64,000 nucleotides of DNA from Pseudomonas mandelii (lineage in GTDB: Bacteria; Pseudomonadota; Gammaproteobacteria; Pseudomonadales; Pseudomonadaceae): contig NZ_LT629796.1 in the NCBI RefSeq assembly GCF_900106065.1, positions 4,309,501 to 4,373,500 on the forward strand, read 5' to 3'. Position 1 is the stretch's first letter; each line of letters opens with the position of its first letter. The notes below the pieces were generated by a model, which did not search any database, was not told the DNA's origin, and worked only from the letters and a program-made list of their open reading frames with translations. A program made the translations under genes and the position numbers. Below are positions 1 through 9,281 of the stretch, in pieces.

Positions 1-982
1 GCTGCTCGCCGGCTTCACGCAGGACGTTCAGGGCAGTTTCAACGTGCTCTTGAGCCACGCAGATGACCATGCCCACGCCGCAGTTCAGCACGCGGTGCAT
101 TTCGTTTTCGTCGACGTTGCCTTTCTCTTGCAGCCAGTCGAACACGGCAGGGCGGGTCCAGCTTGCGACGTCAACCACGGCTTGGGCGCCTTTTGGCAGT
201 ACGCGCGGGATGTTGTCCAGCAGGCCGCCACCGGTGATGTGGGCCATGGCTTTGACCGCGCCGGTGTCCTTGATCAGCTTGAGCAACGGTTTCACGTAGA
301 TGCGGGTCGGGGCCATCAGCAGGTCGGTCAGCGGTTTGCCGTCGAGCTGGATATTTTCGATATCGGCACCGGAGACTTCGATGATCTTGCGGATCAGCGA
401 GTAGCCGTTGGAGTGCGGGCCGGAAGACGGCAGGGCGAGCAGGGCATCGCCGGCAGCGACTTTCGAACCGTCGATGATTTCGGATTTTTCCACGACGCCG
501 ACGCAGAAGCCGGCCAGGTCGTAGTCTTCGCCTTCGTACATGCCAGGCATTTCAGCGGTTTCGCCGCCGACCAGGGAGCAGCCGGACAGTTCACAGCCAG
601 CGCCGATGCCGGTCACGACCTGGGTCGCGGTTTCGACGTTCAGCTTGCCGGTGGCGTAGTAGTCGAGGAAGAACAGCGGCTCGGCGCCGCAGACCACCAG
701 GTCGTTCACGCACATGGCCACCAGGTCGATGCCGATGCTGTCGTGCTTGTTCAGGTTCAACGCCAGGCGCAGCTTGGTGCCCACGCCGTCGGTGCCGGAA
801 ACCAGTACGGGCTGCTTGTAGCCGGCCGGGATTTCGCAGAGGGCGCCGAAACCGCCCAGGCCGCCCATGACTTCCGGGCGCGCAGTGCGCTTGGCGACGC
901 TCTTGATGCGTTCGACCAATGCTTCACCGGCGTCGATGTCTACACCGGCGTCCTTGTAGCTCAGGGAGGGTTGCTTGCTCAT
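1..982 (-). CDS. purM: phosphoribosylaminoimidazole synthetase PurM (3' end cut off by window)
   Basis: PurM is the AIR synthetase of de novo purine synthesis. It cyclises formylglycinamidine ribonucleotide with ATP in the cytoplasm. The reading frame starts at the ATG at 982 ([19 protein letters not shown]) and stays open to base 1, giving about 327 codons. The family is usually about 350 residues, so roughly 25 C-terminal residues lie outside the window. Recognisable family segments include GTDGVGTKL near residue 65, the [11 protein letters not shown] segment near residue 140, and [14 protein letters not shown]. It is divergent from the DUF2066 gene across a 384-bp gap. purN commonly follows purM in pseudomonads and would lie off the left edge (inference). 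Confidence 0.96.
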   Translation of the reverse strand, partial: MSKQPSLSYKDAGVDIDAGEALVERIKSVAKRTARPEVMGGLGGFGALCEIPAGYKQPVLVSGTDGVGTKLRLALNLNKHDSIGIDLVAMCVNDLVVCGAEPLFFLDYYATGKLNVETATQVVTGIGAGCELSGCSLVGGETAEMPGMYEGEDYDLAGFCVGVVEKSEIIDGSKVAAGDALLALPSSGPHSNGYSLIRKIIEVSGADIENIQLDGKPLTDLLMAPTRIYVKPLLKLIKDTGAVKAMAHITGGGLLDNIPRVLPKGAQAVVDVASWTRPAVFDWLQEKGNVDENEMHRVLNCGVGMVICVAQEHVETALNVLREAGEQ

Positions 983-1366
983 GATCCAGGCCTTTAGGGG
1001 GGATTCAGGGGTAACGACCGAGTCCAGTGGGACCGCTGAAATAAACGAAGGCGAGCGCCTTGCACGAATTTCAGGGTGCCCGGCTGTTGCCGGTCTGCGA
1101 AGGCGCGCGATTTTATCAGGCTTGAAGGGCAGCGGCCATCCTCACGCCGACGGCAGGGGCATATCGGCTGAAAAAAACCTCTATTGCCCGTGTTGGTCGC
1201 CGCCTCGATGGCTGTATAAGGTATCGCGATTAACCGTCTATCGTTATGACAGTGCGAAAAACTTAGTCAGATCGTGGTGAATGTTTTGCGCAGGGATGTG
1301 GTCACAGCCTTGCTCGATCATCTTCATGCGGTCTGTTCCAGCCGCTCTCGTCGTCAGGAATCTCCC
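983..1366. promoter_or_regulatory. divergent intergenic region purM / DUF2066 gene
   Basis: This 384-bp gap between divergent genes holds no convincing gene. On the plus strand a plausible sigma-70 promoter is TTGGTC (1193-1198), a 16-bp spacer, and TATAAG (1215-1220), which could serve the DUF2066-perM operon. The purM promoter must lie on the other strand, but I cannot place it with confidence. I see no repeat or riboswitch-like structure. Confidence 0.45.
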
Positions 1367-2425
1367 ATGCGTTTTTTTTCCAGATTTTTATTTGCAGGCT
1401 GTTTTTCACTGGTCAGCCTGGCGAGTCATGCCGAAACCGTCAAAGGCCTGTATCAAGTGCGCGAGCCTGTCAGCAGTCAATCGTCTGAGGAACGCGACCA
1501 GGCGACCCAGCGCGCGCTGGACACCCTGGTGCTGCGCCTGACCGGTGATCCCAAGGCTGCGCAAAGTCCGGGGTTGGCGGCGCTACGCAAAGATCCGCAA
1601 CAGATCATCAGTCAATACGGTTTCGACGCCGGTCCGCCGGAAGTGCTGAAAGTCGATTTCGACCCGGCCAGCACCGAACAAGCCTTGCGCCGCGCCGGGT
1701 TGTCTTTGTGGGGGACGAATCGGCCGTCGATCCTGAGTTGGTGGTTGAACGACTCCGCCGAGGGATCGAGCCTGGTGGGCGATGGCCAGTCCAGCGCCGC
1801 GCCGTTGCGTCGCGCAGCCCAGCATCGTGGTCTGCCGTTGCGGTTGCCGTTGGCGGACCTGAGTGAGCAACTGGTGGCTACGGCACCCAACCTTGAAGGG
1901 GCAGATGCAACGCCGTTGCGCGCTGCCTCGGACCGTTACAGCGCCGATGCCTTGCTCGCGGTGCATGCCCGGGAAGAGGGTGGCCAGTGGCAGGCCAAAT
2001 GGAACATGTGGCTGGGCGACAAGAAAGAGGCGGGCAGCGTACAAGGGGTGGATCAGGCTGCTGTGGCCGATGCGGTGATGCTGGCGGTCAGTGAGCGACT
2101 GGCACCGCGGTTTGTCGTCAAGCCGGGCGCTTCGGGCGAACAATTGCTGGAAGTGCAGGGCATGAACCTGGAACGCTACGCCGCCCTTGGACGCTTGCTG
2201 GAGCCCTTTAGGGCGCGCCTGCAAACGGTTGATGGCGAGCGCATTCTCTATCGGGTCAATGGCAGCGCCGAGCAGTTACGTTCGCAGCTGTCCCTCGCGA
2301 AGTTGCAGGAAGTTCCAGCCGGTGAGGCGCCTGCACCGGCAGCGCCTGCGCAGCCAGCCGAGGGTGCGGCGCCGGTCGTTGCACCAACCCCGGCACCGGT
2401 GCCACAGCTGAGATTCCGTTGGTAA
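1367..2425 (+). CDS. DUF2066 family exported protein
   Basis: This is a 352-residue protein of unknown function belonging to the DUF2066 family. I chose the ATG at 1367 because it gives a clear signal peptide (MRFFSRFLFAGCFSLVSLAS, then HAETV, with cleavage after SHA) preceded by AGGAA at 1356-1360; the frame is open further upstream, but that part looks non-coding. The mature part is probably periplasmic. The C-terminus is a proline/alanine-rich tail (about residues 320-345) ending PQLRFRW. It lies 38 bp upstream of the PerM-type permease and is probably co-transcribed with it. From memory, the order purM / DUF2066 / permease / hda is conserved in Pseudomonas. Confidence 0.85.
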   Translation: MRFFSRFLFAGCFSLVSLASHAETVKGLYQVREPVSSQSSEERDQATQRALDTLVLRLTGDPKAAQSPGLAALRKDPQQIISQYGFDAGPPEVLKVDFDPASTEQALRRAGLSLWGTNRPSILSWWLNDSAEGSSLVGDGQSSAAPLRRAAQHRGLPLRLPLADLSEQLVATAPNLEGADATPLRAASDRYSADALLAVHAREEGGQWQAKWNMWLGDKKEAGSVQGVDQAAVADAVMLAVSERLAPRFVVKPGASGEQLLEVQGMNLERYAALGRLLEPFRARLQTVDGERILYRVNGSAEQLRSQLSLAKLQEVPAGEAPAPAAPAQPAEGAAPVVAPTPAPVPQLRFRW

Positions 2426-2463
2426 GGTTTTCTTTCTTTATATAGATGCATATGGAGTGGTAC

Positions 2464-3537
2464 ATGGCGGATACGCGGCGTTGGTTCTGGTTGGGTGGGG
2501 TGGTTCTGCTCTGCGTGTTTGTCTGGTTGTTGCATCCGATCCTGACGCCCTTTCTGGTCGCGTTGCTGCTGGCCTATCTGTTCGATCCGCTGGTGGATCG
2601 GCTGGAAAAGGCCGGTCTGTCACGCACCTGGGGCGTGGTGGCGGTGTTTGCGCTGATCACCTTGATCTTCACCACATTGCTGCTGGTGCTGGTGCCGATG
2701 CTCGCCAAGCAGTTATTTCGCTTGTATGAACTGGCGCCGCAGATGCTTGACTGGCTGCAGCACACTGCACTGCCGTGGGCGCAATCAAAATTCGGACTGT
2801 CGGATAACTTCTGGAAGTTCGACAAGCTCAAGGCCGCGATCAGCGAACACATGGGCCAGACCACCGACATCGTCGGGGTGGTGCTGAGTCAGGCGACGGC
2901 GTCCGGGCTGGCGTTGATCGGCTGGCTGGCGAATCTGGTGCTGATCCCTGTCGTGAGTTTCTACCTGCTGCGGGACTGGGACCTGATGATGGCCAAGATC
3001 CGCAGCCTGCTTCCCCGTGATCGTGAAGAACGCGTGGTGACCCTGGCGGGCGAATGCCATGAAGTGCTGGGGGCATTTGTGCGCGGGCAGTTGCTGGTGA
3101 TGCTGGCGCTGGGCGTGATCTACGCTGCGGGCTTGATGCTGGTGGGGCTGGAGCTGGGGTTGTTGATCGGTCTGATCGCAGGCCTGGCGGCCATTGTGCC
3201 GTACATGGGGTTTGTCATCGGGATCGGCGCGGCGTTGATCGCCGGCCTGTTCCAGTTCGGTGGCGATCTGTATCCCATGATCGGCATCGTTGCGGTGTTC
3301 ATGGTCGGGCAGGCACTGGAAGGCATGGTGCTGACGCCGTTGCTGGTGGGCGATCGTATCGGTCTGCACCCGGTGGCGGTGATCTTCGCGATTCTGGCGG
3401 GGGGCGAACTGTTCGGCTTTACCGGCGTGTTACTGGCGTTGCCGGTGGCGGCGGTGATCATGGTGCTGGTGCGTCATGTGCATGATTTGTATAAGGATTC
3501 TGATATCTACAGTGGTGTCGACGAACCGGAGCTGTAA
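2464..3537 (+). CDS. AI-2E family / PerM-type membrane transporter
   Basis: This is a polytopic inner-membrane protein of about 357 residues from the AI-2E exporter (PerM/YdiK) family. It has two N-terminal hydrophobic helices (about residues 10-55), a membrane-proximal soluble domain (about 75-145), then a helix-rich C-terminal half with the family-typical glycine-rich stretch GLIAGLAAIVPYMGFVIG. The ATG at 2464 is preferred over the in-frame ATG at 2446 because GGAG at 2454-2457 sits 6 bases before it. Few members have a known substrate, so the autoinducer-2 label should not be read as a proven function. It lies downstream of the DUF2066 gene and upstream of hda. Confidence 0.88.
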   Translation: MADTRRWFWLGGVVLLCVFVWLLHPILTPFLVALLLAYLFDPLVDRLEKAGLSRTWGVVAVFALITLIFTTLLLVLVPMLAKQLFRLYELAPQMLDWLQHTALPWAQSKFGLSDNFWKFDKLKAAISEHMGQTTDIVGVVLSQATASGLALIGWLANLVLIPVVSFYLLRDWDLMMAKIRSLLPRDREERVVTLAGECHEVLGAFVRGQLLVMLALGVIYAAGLMLVGLELGLLIGLIAGLAAIVPYMGFVIGIGAALIAGLFQFGGDLYPMIGIVAVFMVGQALEGMVLTPLLVGDRIGLHPVAVIFAILAGGELFGFTGVLLALPVAAVIMVLVRHVHDLYKDSDIYSGVDEPEL

Positions 3538-3767
3538 GAGTCGTTGAAGTCCTGTGGCGGGCGGCCTGGTTCCATGCCGGGTCGGCCCGTATCCCTCGCG
3601 CGGCTGTCACATGCGCCGCCAAAGAAACTGTCATGAAACCAGGGCGTTAACGCAAACCTTTGATTTTGCTTGTGGTCTGTCGCATTGTGCGACCCGCCTC
3701 ACGGGTATAAACTTCGCAAACTTTACACAGAGGCCACTAACGGTTCCTTTGGAACTGTTCAGTCAGC

Positions 3768-4472
3768 ATGAAACCGATTCAGCTGCCCCTAGGTGTGCGT
3801 CTGCGTGATGACGCTACCTTTATCAATTACTACCCAGGCGCCAATGCCGCTGCACTCGGCTATGTCGAGCGGCTATGCGAAGCCGACGCCGGCTGGACAG
3901 AAAGCCTGATTTATCTCTGGGGCAAGGACGGGGTAGGGCGCACGCACTTGTTGCAGGCCGCCTGCCTGCGCTTCGAACAACTGGGGGAGCCGGCGGTGTA
4001 TCTGCCGCTGGCCGAGCTGCTGGACCGCGGCATCTCGATCCTCGACAACCTCGAACAATACGAACTGGTCTGCCTGGATGATTTGCAGGCCGTGGCCGGC
4101 CGGGCGGATTGGGAAGAGGCGTTGTTCCATCTGTTCAATCGTCTGCGCGACAGCGGTCGGCGTCTGTTGATTGCTGCATCAACCTCGCCGCGCGAACTGC
4201 CGGTGAAACTGGCTGACCTGAAATCGCGCCTGACCCTGGCACTGATCTTCCAGATGCGTCCGCTCTCTGATGAAGACAAATTGCGCGCCTTGCAACTGCG
4301 TGCATCCCGTCGCGGCCTGCACCTGACCGATGAAGTCGGGCATTTTATTTTGACTCGTGGTACCCGCAGCATGAGCGCGCTTTTCGAGCTGCTTGAGCGT
4401 CTCGATCAGGCCTCCCTTCAAGCTCAGCGCAAGCTGACGATTCCGTTCCTGAAAGAAACCCTAGGCTGGTAA
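3768..4472 (+). CDS. hda: DnaA regulatory inactivator Hda
   Basis: This 234-residue DnaA-like AAA+ protein without a DNA-binding domain matches Hda in length and motifs. Hda works with the beta clamp to stimulate ATP hydrolysis by DnaA after initiation (RIDA). Visible features are the N-terminal clamp-binding segment MKPIQLPLGVRLRD (QLPLG type), a degenerate Walker A region WGKDGVGRTHLLQA near residues 48-60, Walker B-like VCLDDLQAVAG, and sensor-type residues in LKSRL. A GTCGCATTGTGCGAC inverted repeat lies about 80 bp upstream. The ribosome binding site is weak. Two inverted DnaA-box pairs occur elsewhere in this window (see 24184 and 42999). Confidence 0.93.
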   Translation: MKPIQLPLGVRLRDDATFINYYPGANAAALGYVERLCEADAGWTESLIYLWGKDGVGRTHLLQAACLRFEQLGEPAVYLPLAELLDRGISILDNLEQYELVCLDDLQAVAGRADWEEALFHLFNRLRDSGRRLLIAASTSPRELPVKLADLKSRLTLALIFQMRPLSDEDKLRALQLRASRRGLHLTDEVGHFILTRGTRSMSALFELLERLDQASLQAQRKLTIPFLKETLGW

Positions 4473-4686
4473 AACCTAAGCTTGGCGGGGGTTTTTGGCA
4501 TATTTCAGGCGCCAGAAAATCCGCTTTCCTGCAGGGTGCAGGCTGCGCGAGTGTCTAAATGGGGCTTAAGCGCTTAGATGTAATCGCGAAACCGGGAAGT
4601 CACATAAAGTTCGATTGAATTTGCAAATGAGGATGATAGCGGGCATAGTCTCGGCTTCTTTACAACTATCAGCCACGGTCGTGCCC

Positions 4687-5313
4687 ATGCTAAAGCGCTT
4701 CGCACCCCTCGTGCCTCTCGCACTCGTCACCCTGTTGTTCGGTTGCGCTGCCCACTCCCCAGTGACTCAGCAAGAGCAACAACAGCAGGTCAAGAATTCA
4801 GTTACTGCGCAGTCTTCTTCCGTTCTTTTCCAGGAAGAACTAGCCACCGATAAAGAACTGGCAAACTTCGCCGATGGCAAGTCGTACCAGCTTCCGGTTC
4901 TGGCTGACAGCATCCTCGAGCGTGGCATGTCCCTGATCGGTACCCGTTACCGTTTCGGCGGCACCTCCGAGGCTGGCTTCGATTGCAGCGGTTTCATCGG
5001 TTATCTGTTTCGTGAAGAAGCCGGCATGAACCTGCCGCGCTCCACTCGCGAAATGATCAACGTCGACGCTCCGCTGGTAGCTCGCAGCGCGCTGAAGCCG
5101 GGGGATCTGCTGTTCTTCGCCACCAATGGTCGTCGTGGTCGTGTCAGTCACGCCGGGATCTACCTGGGTGACAACCAGTTCATCCACTCCAGCAGCCGCA
5201 AAAGCGGTGGTGTCCGGGTCGATAGCCTGGGCGACAGCTACTGGAGCAAGACCTTCATCGAAGCCAAACGCGCCCTCGCGATGGCTCCGACCGTGGTCAC
5301 TGCACGCAAATAA
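4687..5313 (+). CDS. NlpC/P60 (C40) family lipoprotein, copy 1
   Basis: This is a predicted outer-membrane-anchored cell-wall peptidase of 208 residues. Starting at the ATG at 4687 gives a lipoprotein signal (MLKRFAPLVPLALVTLLFGC, then AAHS) with the lipidated Cys at residue 20. The open frame upstream of this ATG lacks a start with good context. The C-terminal NlpC/P60 domain carries the catalytic Cys in FDCSGFIGY, the His in VSHAGIYLGD and a second His in QFIHSSS. Family members cut gamma-D-Glu to diaminopimelate bonds in peptidoglycan stem peptides. It is followed by a paralogue at 5533, so the pair looks like a tandem duplication. Confidence 0.9.
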   Translation: MLKRFAPLVPLALVTLLFGCAAHSPVTQQEQQQQVKNSVTAQSSSVLFQEELATDKELANFADGKSYQLPVLADSILERGMSLIGTRYRFGGTSEAGFDCSGFIGYLFREEAGMNLPRSTREMINVDAPLVARSALKPGDLLFFATNGRRGRVSHAGIYLGDNQFIHSSSRKSGGVRVDSLGDSYWSKTFIEAKRALAMAPTVVTARK

Positions 5314-5401
5314 GGCTTAACCTGTCGCCACGTGGGTGGCGACAACTACCTCTTCGCAACGAAGTAGGCGGACACTTTGTAAGGCGAACTTAAAGTCTTA
5401 C

Positions 5402-5429
5402 TTGAAGTTTGGCCCATAGCCGCTAGAAT
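5402..5429 (+). promoter_or_regulatory. candidate sigma-70 promoter before second NlpC gene
   Basis: TTGAAG (5402-5407), a 16-bp spacer and TAGAAT (5424-5429) resemble a sigma-70 promoter. Transcription would start near 5436 and run at once into the hairpin at 5451-5477. Confidence 0.45.
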
Positions 5430-5450
5430 CCAGATCTATTATTGATGGCA

Positions 5451-5483
5451 AACCGCCTGCGTCCTGCGCAGGCGGTTTTCTTT
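5451..5483 (+). terminator. rho-independent terminator / possible attenuator between the NlpC genes
   Basis: AACCGCCTGCG (5451-5461) pairs perfectly with CGCAGGCGGTT (5467-5477) around a 5-base loop, followed by TTTTCTTTTC. It is a textbook terminator for the first NlpC gene. Because a promoter-like sequence lies just upstream, it could also attenuate transcription of the second NlpC gene. Confidence 0.75.
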
Positions 5484-5532
5484 TCTGCCTTCCCGGCAGA
5501 AAAAGCCGCAGCCAGATCAGGATGTTCTGCTT

Positions 5533-6069
5533 ATGACGATGTCGGCCCGCCTCGCAATCATGTTCTTCGCAGCGCTGCTCAGCGCCTGCGCCAGTCGCAC
5601 ACCGCCGCCTGCGCCGGTGGTTCGTGCACCCATTGTTTTCGGTAACCCACAACCCTTTTCCCCCGAGGCAGAAGACGTGCTGTTCCGCGCGCTGGGCCTG
5701 GTGGGCACGCCGTATCGTTGGGGGGGCAACACGCCGGATTCGGGTTTCGATTGCAGCGGCCTGATCGGTTACGTCTACCATGACGTCACCGGTATTTCCC
5801 TGCCGCGTACCACCCGCGAAATGATCAGCATGCAGGCGGCCAACGTCGGCAAGGAAGGCCTGCAAACCGGTGACTTGATCTTCTTCGCCACCAATGGCGG
5901 ATCCCAGGTCAGTCATGCCGGTATCTACGTCGGTGAAGGTCGCTTCGTTCATGCGCCGGCCACTGGCGGCACGGTGAAGCTCGACAGCCTGTCCAAGGCT
6001 TACTGGCAGAAGGCTTATCTGAGCGCCAAGCGCGTTCTGCAGCCTGAACACCTGGCGCGTAATCCGTAG
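5533..6069 (+). CDS. NlpC/P60 (C40) family lipoprotein, copy 2
   Basis: This 178-residue paralogue of the preceding gene has the signal MTMSARLAIMFFAALLSAC and lipidated Cys 19, then a Pro-rich linker (TPPPAPVV) and the peptidase domain. Cys in FDCSGLIGYV, His in VSHAGIYVGE and His in RFVHAPA form the expected catalytic set. It is shorter than copy 1 because the linker between the lipid anchor and the enzyme is reduced. AGGA lies 11-15 bases upstream of the start. The O-methyltransferase gene follows after 22 bp, so the two may share a transcript. Confidence 0.9.
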   Translation: MTMSARLAIMFFAALLSACASRTPPPAPVVRAPIVFGNPQPFSPEAEDVLFRALGLVGTPYRWGGNTPDSGFDCSGLIGYVYHDVTGISLPRTTREMISMQAANVGKEGLQTGDLIFFATNGGSQVSHAGIYVGEGRFVHAPATGGTVKLDSLSKAYWQKAYLSAKRVLQPEHLARNP

Positions 6070-6091
6070 CGTCCTGTCCGAAGAGGTTGTC

Positions 6092-6745
6092 ATGACCGCT
6101 CGCACTCTCAATCTCGACGATGCCCTGTATCAATACCTGCTCGACGTTTCCCTGAGGGAAACGCCGCTGCTCAAGCGCTTGCGCGACGAGACCCAGGCGA
6201 TGCCAATGGCGCGCTGGCAGGTAGCGCCGGAGCAGGGGCAGTTCCTCGCGTTATTGGTCAAACTCATTGGTGCCAAGCGCTTGCTGGAAGTCGGTACGTT
6301 TACCGGTTACAGCGCCCTGTGCATGGCCGCTGCATTGCCGCAGGGCGGTTCGCTGATTTGCTGCGACATTCCCGGCGACTACAACGCTATCGCACGCCGT
6401 TATTGGCAGGAAGCGGGGCTGGCCGAGCGAATTGACCTGCGGCTGGCCCCTGCACTGGAAACGCTCGCCATGCTGGATCAGCCGGAGGCGTTCGACCTGA
6501 TCTTCATTGATGCCGACAAGTCCAACTATCCGAACTATCTGGAGCATGCACTGCGTCTGCTGCGCGTCGGCGGGCTGGCGGTGTTCGATAACACGCTGTG
6601 GAGTGGGCGGGTGCTTGAGGAGAATCCCGAGAGTGCAGACACCCGAGCCATCCAGGCGCTCAATCGCGCCTTGAAGAATGACGTGCGTGTGGATCTGTCG
6701 TTGTTGCCGTTGGGTGATGGGCTCACGCTCTGTCGAAAACGCTGA
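6092..6745 (+). CDS. class I SAM-dependent O-methyltransferase
   Basis: This 217-residue protein resembles the metal-dependent caffeoyl-CoA/catechol O-methyltransferase family. The SAM-binding motif I is LEVGTFTGYSALCMA (about residue 68). The acidic metal and substrate motifs are FIDADKSNYPNY and VFDNTLWSGRV. Length and motif order are typical. The acceptor substrate cannot be deduced. It is 22 bp downstream of the second NlpC lipoprotein and is followed at once by a REPIN. Confidence 0.9.
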   Translation: MTARTLNLDDALYQYLLDVSLRETPLLKRLRDETQAMPMARWQVAPEQGQFLALLVKLIGAKRLLEVGTFTGYSALCMAAALPQGGSLICCDIPGDYNAIARRYWQEAGLAERIDLRLAPALETLAMLDQPEAFDLIFIDADKSNYPNYLEHALRLLRVGGLAVFDNTLWSGRVLEENPESADTRAIQALNRALKNDVRVDLSLLPLGDGLTLCRKR

Positions 6746-6750
6746 CCCTT

Positions 6751-6843
6751 GTAGGAGCGAGGCTTGCCCGCGAAGGCGTCGGCACATCCAACATTGATGT
6801 TGCCTGTCCTACAGCCTTCGCGGGCAAGCCTCGCCCCTGCAGG
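6751..6843. repeat. REPIN (inverted REP pair, GGCTTGCCCGCGAA type)
   Basis: GTAGGAGCGAGGCTTGCCCG at 6751-6770 is faced by its inverted partner CTTCGCGGGCAAGCCTCGCC at about 6816-6834. It sits between convergent genes, a usual REPIN position. Confidence 0.9.
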
Positions 6844-6847
6844 GCGG

Positions 6848-8161
6848 CTATTTAGCGGCCGAAACGCGCCACACCTTGTTCCCCACATCATCGGCCACCA
6901 GCAAACCGCCCTGCTGATCAATCACCACGCCTACGGGCCGACCCATGGCTTTTTCAGCTTCGTTGAGGAAGCCTGTCAGTACATCAACCGGTTGGCCGGT
7001 CGGCTTGCCACCCGCGAACGGGACGAAAATCACTTTATAGCCACTGTGCGGCTTGCGATTCCAGGAGCCGTGCTGGCCGATGAAGGCGCCTTCCTTGAAT
7101 TGCGCGGGAAGTGTGTTGCCCTCGGCAAACGACAGGCCCAGCGATGCGGTATGTGGGCCGACCGCATAATCCGGAGCAATGGCCTTGGCCACCAGATCTG
7201 GGTTTTGCGGCTCGACGCGGATATCGACGTGCTGGCCGTAGTAGCTGAAGGGCCAGCCGTAGAACCCGCCGTCTTTCACTGACGTGATGTAGTCCGGCAC
7301 CAGGTCGCTGCCGATTTCGTCGCGCTCATTGACCGCCGTCCACAGGGCGCCGGTCTGAGGTTCCCAGGCCAGGCCGTTCGGATTACGAATCCCCGAGGCG
7401 AAGATCCGGTGATTGCCGGTGGCGCGATCCACTTCCCAGATCGCCGCACGACCTTCCTCCTGATCCAGGCCGTTTTCGCCGACGTTGCTGTTGGAGCCGA
7501 CGGTGACGTACAGCTTGCTCCCATCCTTGCTGGCGATGACGTTTTTGGTCCAGTGGTGATTCAACGTGCCGCCCGGCAGATCGACCACCTTGATCGGCTG
7601 CGACTTGATTGCGGTGTCGCCATTTTCATAATGAAAGCGCAGCAAGCGGTCGGTATCGGCGACATACAGGTCATTGCCGACCAGGGTCATGCCGAAGGGC
7701 GAATTGAGGTTTTCCAGGAACACCGTGCGGGTTTCGGCGATGCCGTCGTGGTCCTTGTCCCGCAGCAGCGTGATGCGGTTGGGGCTAGGGACGCCGGCAC
7801 CGGCACGGCCCATGACTTTGCCCATCACCCAGCCGCGAATGCCTTTGCCGTCATCGGGTTTGGGAGGGGCATTGGTTTCCGCCACCAATACATCGCCGTT
7901 GGGCAGCACGTAGAGCCAGCGCGGGTGATCGAGCCCTTCGGCAAATGCCGCTACCTGAGTGCCTGCCGCAGCGGTGGGTTTTGCACCCTCTGGCCAGCCG
8001 ATCGCCGGGGCGATATTCACCGTCGGGATCAGGGTCTTGTTCGGCTCGGGCAGCTTGGGTGACGGGCCGGTGCCGTCGGAGACTTGCAGGCTGGAGGTTT
8101 CACCACAGGCGGCGAGCCCTCCGGCGAGCGCGATGACGAGAACGAGCTGGGGCTTGCGCAT
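6848..8161 (-). CDS. PQQ/sorbosone-dehydrogenase-like lipoprotein
   Basis: This 437-residue exported protein resembles the L-sorbosone / soluble glucose dehydrogenase beta-propeller family, which uses PQQ and oxidises sugars or related aldehydes in the periplasm. The N-terminus [19 protein letters not shown] is a lipoprotein signal with Cys at residue 19. Propeller-like blades include [41 protein letters not shown], and the region around [15 protein letters not shown] with NERDEIG. A GGGAAG ribosome binding site precedes the ATG. Substrate and cofactor are inferred from the family only. It is a single-gene unit with the next minus-strand gene just upstream. Confidence 0.85.
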   Translation of the reverse strand: MRKPQLVLVIALAGGLAACGETSSLQVSDGTGPSPKLPEPNKTLIPTVNIAPAIGWPEGAKPTAAAGTQVAAFAEGLDHPRWLYVLPNGDVLVAETNAPPKPDDGKGIRGWVMGKVMGRAGAGVPSPNRITLLRDKDHDGIAETRTVFLENLNSPFGMTLVGNDLYVADTDRLLRFHYENGDTAIKSQPIKVVDLPGGTLNHHWTKNVIASKDGSKLYVTVGSNSNVGENGLDQEEGRAAIWEVDRATGNHRIFASGIRNPNGLAWEPQTGALWTAVNERDEIGSDLVPDYITSVKDGGFYGWPFSYYGQHVDIRVEPQNPDLVAKAIAPDYAVGPHTASLGLSFAEGNTLPAQFKEGAFIGQHGSWNRKPHSGYKVIFVPFAGGKPTGQPVDVLTGFLNEAEKAMGRPVGVVIDQQGGLLVADDVGNKVWRVSAAK

Positions 8162-8228
8162 GCTGGACTTCCCTATGAATGCATTGACTTAGTCATAGAG
8201 AAGCTTAGACGCGCGATGGTTCAACCGG

Positions 8229-8813
8229 TCAGCCGCGGGCTTCCTTGAGCAGCACGGCGATGCCGGGGTGATAGTGACCGGCTTCGTTGCGCAACTTGCG
8301 ATAGGCGTACGGGAAATACCAGGCCACGGCGCAGCTGTGTTCCTTTTGCAGGTCGTCGACCATGTCCTGGAGTTCTTCCGGGGTCGCGCTCTGTTGGGCC
8401 TTTTGTGGCGCAACGAACAGGCAGCCGAGTTTCAGGTCGCTGGCGTAGCTGATGCGTTTGGCGTCGCTGGTGATGTCCTGCAGCGCCTGGCTCAGGTTCA
8501 GGCTGTTGACCTTCGGCCAGCGTTGAGTGGCCTGAAGGTAGGCGCGTTCTTCGGCGGTGGCGATAAACAGGTCGGCGCGGCTGTTGCGTTCGCCTTCTTC
8601 GTTCTGTTTACGGGTCGGCGTTTGTTGCAGCGTGACCATTTCCGCCATCCAGGCTGCGGCGCAGAGCAGGCCAAGGTTGGCTTTCTCGTCGTACCAATAA
8701 GGCGTGTCGTTATCGCCGCGCACGGCGTTAAAGCGGTCGATACAGTCAAACCAGCGTTCCAGCACCGGTCGCAGGAATTCCAGCTTCGGATTACTGATGA
8801 TCATGCCTTGCAT
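8229..8813 (-). CDS. conserved hypothetical protein, 194 residues
   Basis: I do not recognise this family. The ATG at 8813 (MQGMIISNPKLEFLRPVLER) is chosen because AAGGG lies a few bases upstream; an in-frame ATG at 8864 lacks such a site. The protein is soluble, with no signal peptide or membrane segment. It has several Trp/Tyr-rich stretches (RWFDCIDRFNAV, PYWYDEKANL, VAWYFPYAYRKL) and ends in KEARG. It faces away from the cobalamin riboswitch and I see no functional link to the cob operon. Confidence 0.7.
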   Translation of the reverse strand: MQGMIISNPKLEFLRPVLERWFDCIDRFNAVRGDNDTPYWYDEKANLGLLCAAAWMAEMVTLQQTPTRKQNEEGERNSRADLFIATAEERAYLQATQRWPKVNSLNLSQALQDITSDAKRISYASDLKLGCLFVAPQKAQQSATPEELQDMVDDLQKEHSCAVAWYFPYAYRKLRNEAGHYHPGIAVLLKEARG

Positions 8814-8970
8814 GTCACTCACCCTTGTAATTGTGTTGTTGGGTTTATGGCGCTTTGATATCACTGCTGGCAGTATGGCGCAAGATTGACGTCAGGTTAT
8901 TGATGGACGGCAGTCTATCGAGAATCCGTGCCCTGTCTTCAATTGACGCTCCCCCCCCAACCCTCTAACC

Positions 8971-9196
8971 TTCGCGGCTTGTTTCAGGTGCTCTGTGGCG
9001 AAGCCGACAGAGTGAAACAGGGAAGCCGGTGAGTGACTCTCTTCAAGCGACGAAGAGTCATGATCCCGGCGCTGCCCCCGCAACGGTAAATGAGTAAAGA
9101 CTGCGTCTTGAGCCACTGTGTCGACTGTCGATATGGGAAGGCGCGCAGTCCGGCGCAAGCCGCTCATGAGCCCGGAGACCGGCCTGATTCATCCAA
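8971..9196 (+). ncRNA. cobalamin (adenosylcobalamin) riboswitch
   Basis: The leader of the cob operon shows the conserved blocks of a B12 riboswitch: GTTTCAGGTGCTC with AGTGAAACAGGGAA partnering it, the GCTGCCCCCGCAACGGTAA core at about 9071-9089, the B12-box AGCCACTGTG at 9111-9120, and GCCCGGAGACCGGCC at 9170-9184. It lies about 85 bp upstream of cobO. No terminator with a U tract follows, so control is probably by occluding the cobO ribosome binding site (inference). High cobalamin would turn synthesis off. Confidence 0.95.
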
Positions 9197-9281
9197 CGGC
9201 ATCACGGTGGGCGATGCCAGGCTTGTTGCCGTCTATTCTTGTGCCTGCCCGCCGTTATCCAGCCTCAACGGAGAGCTCCCC

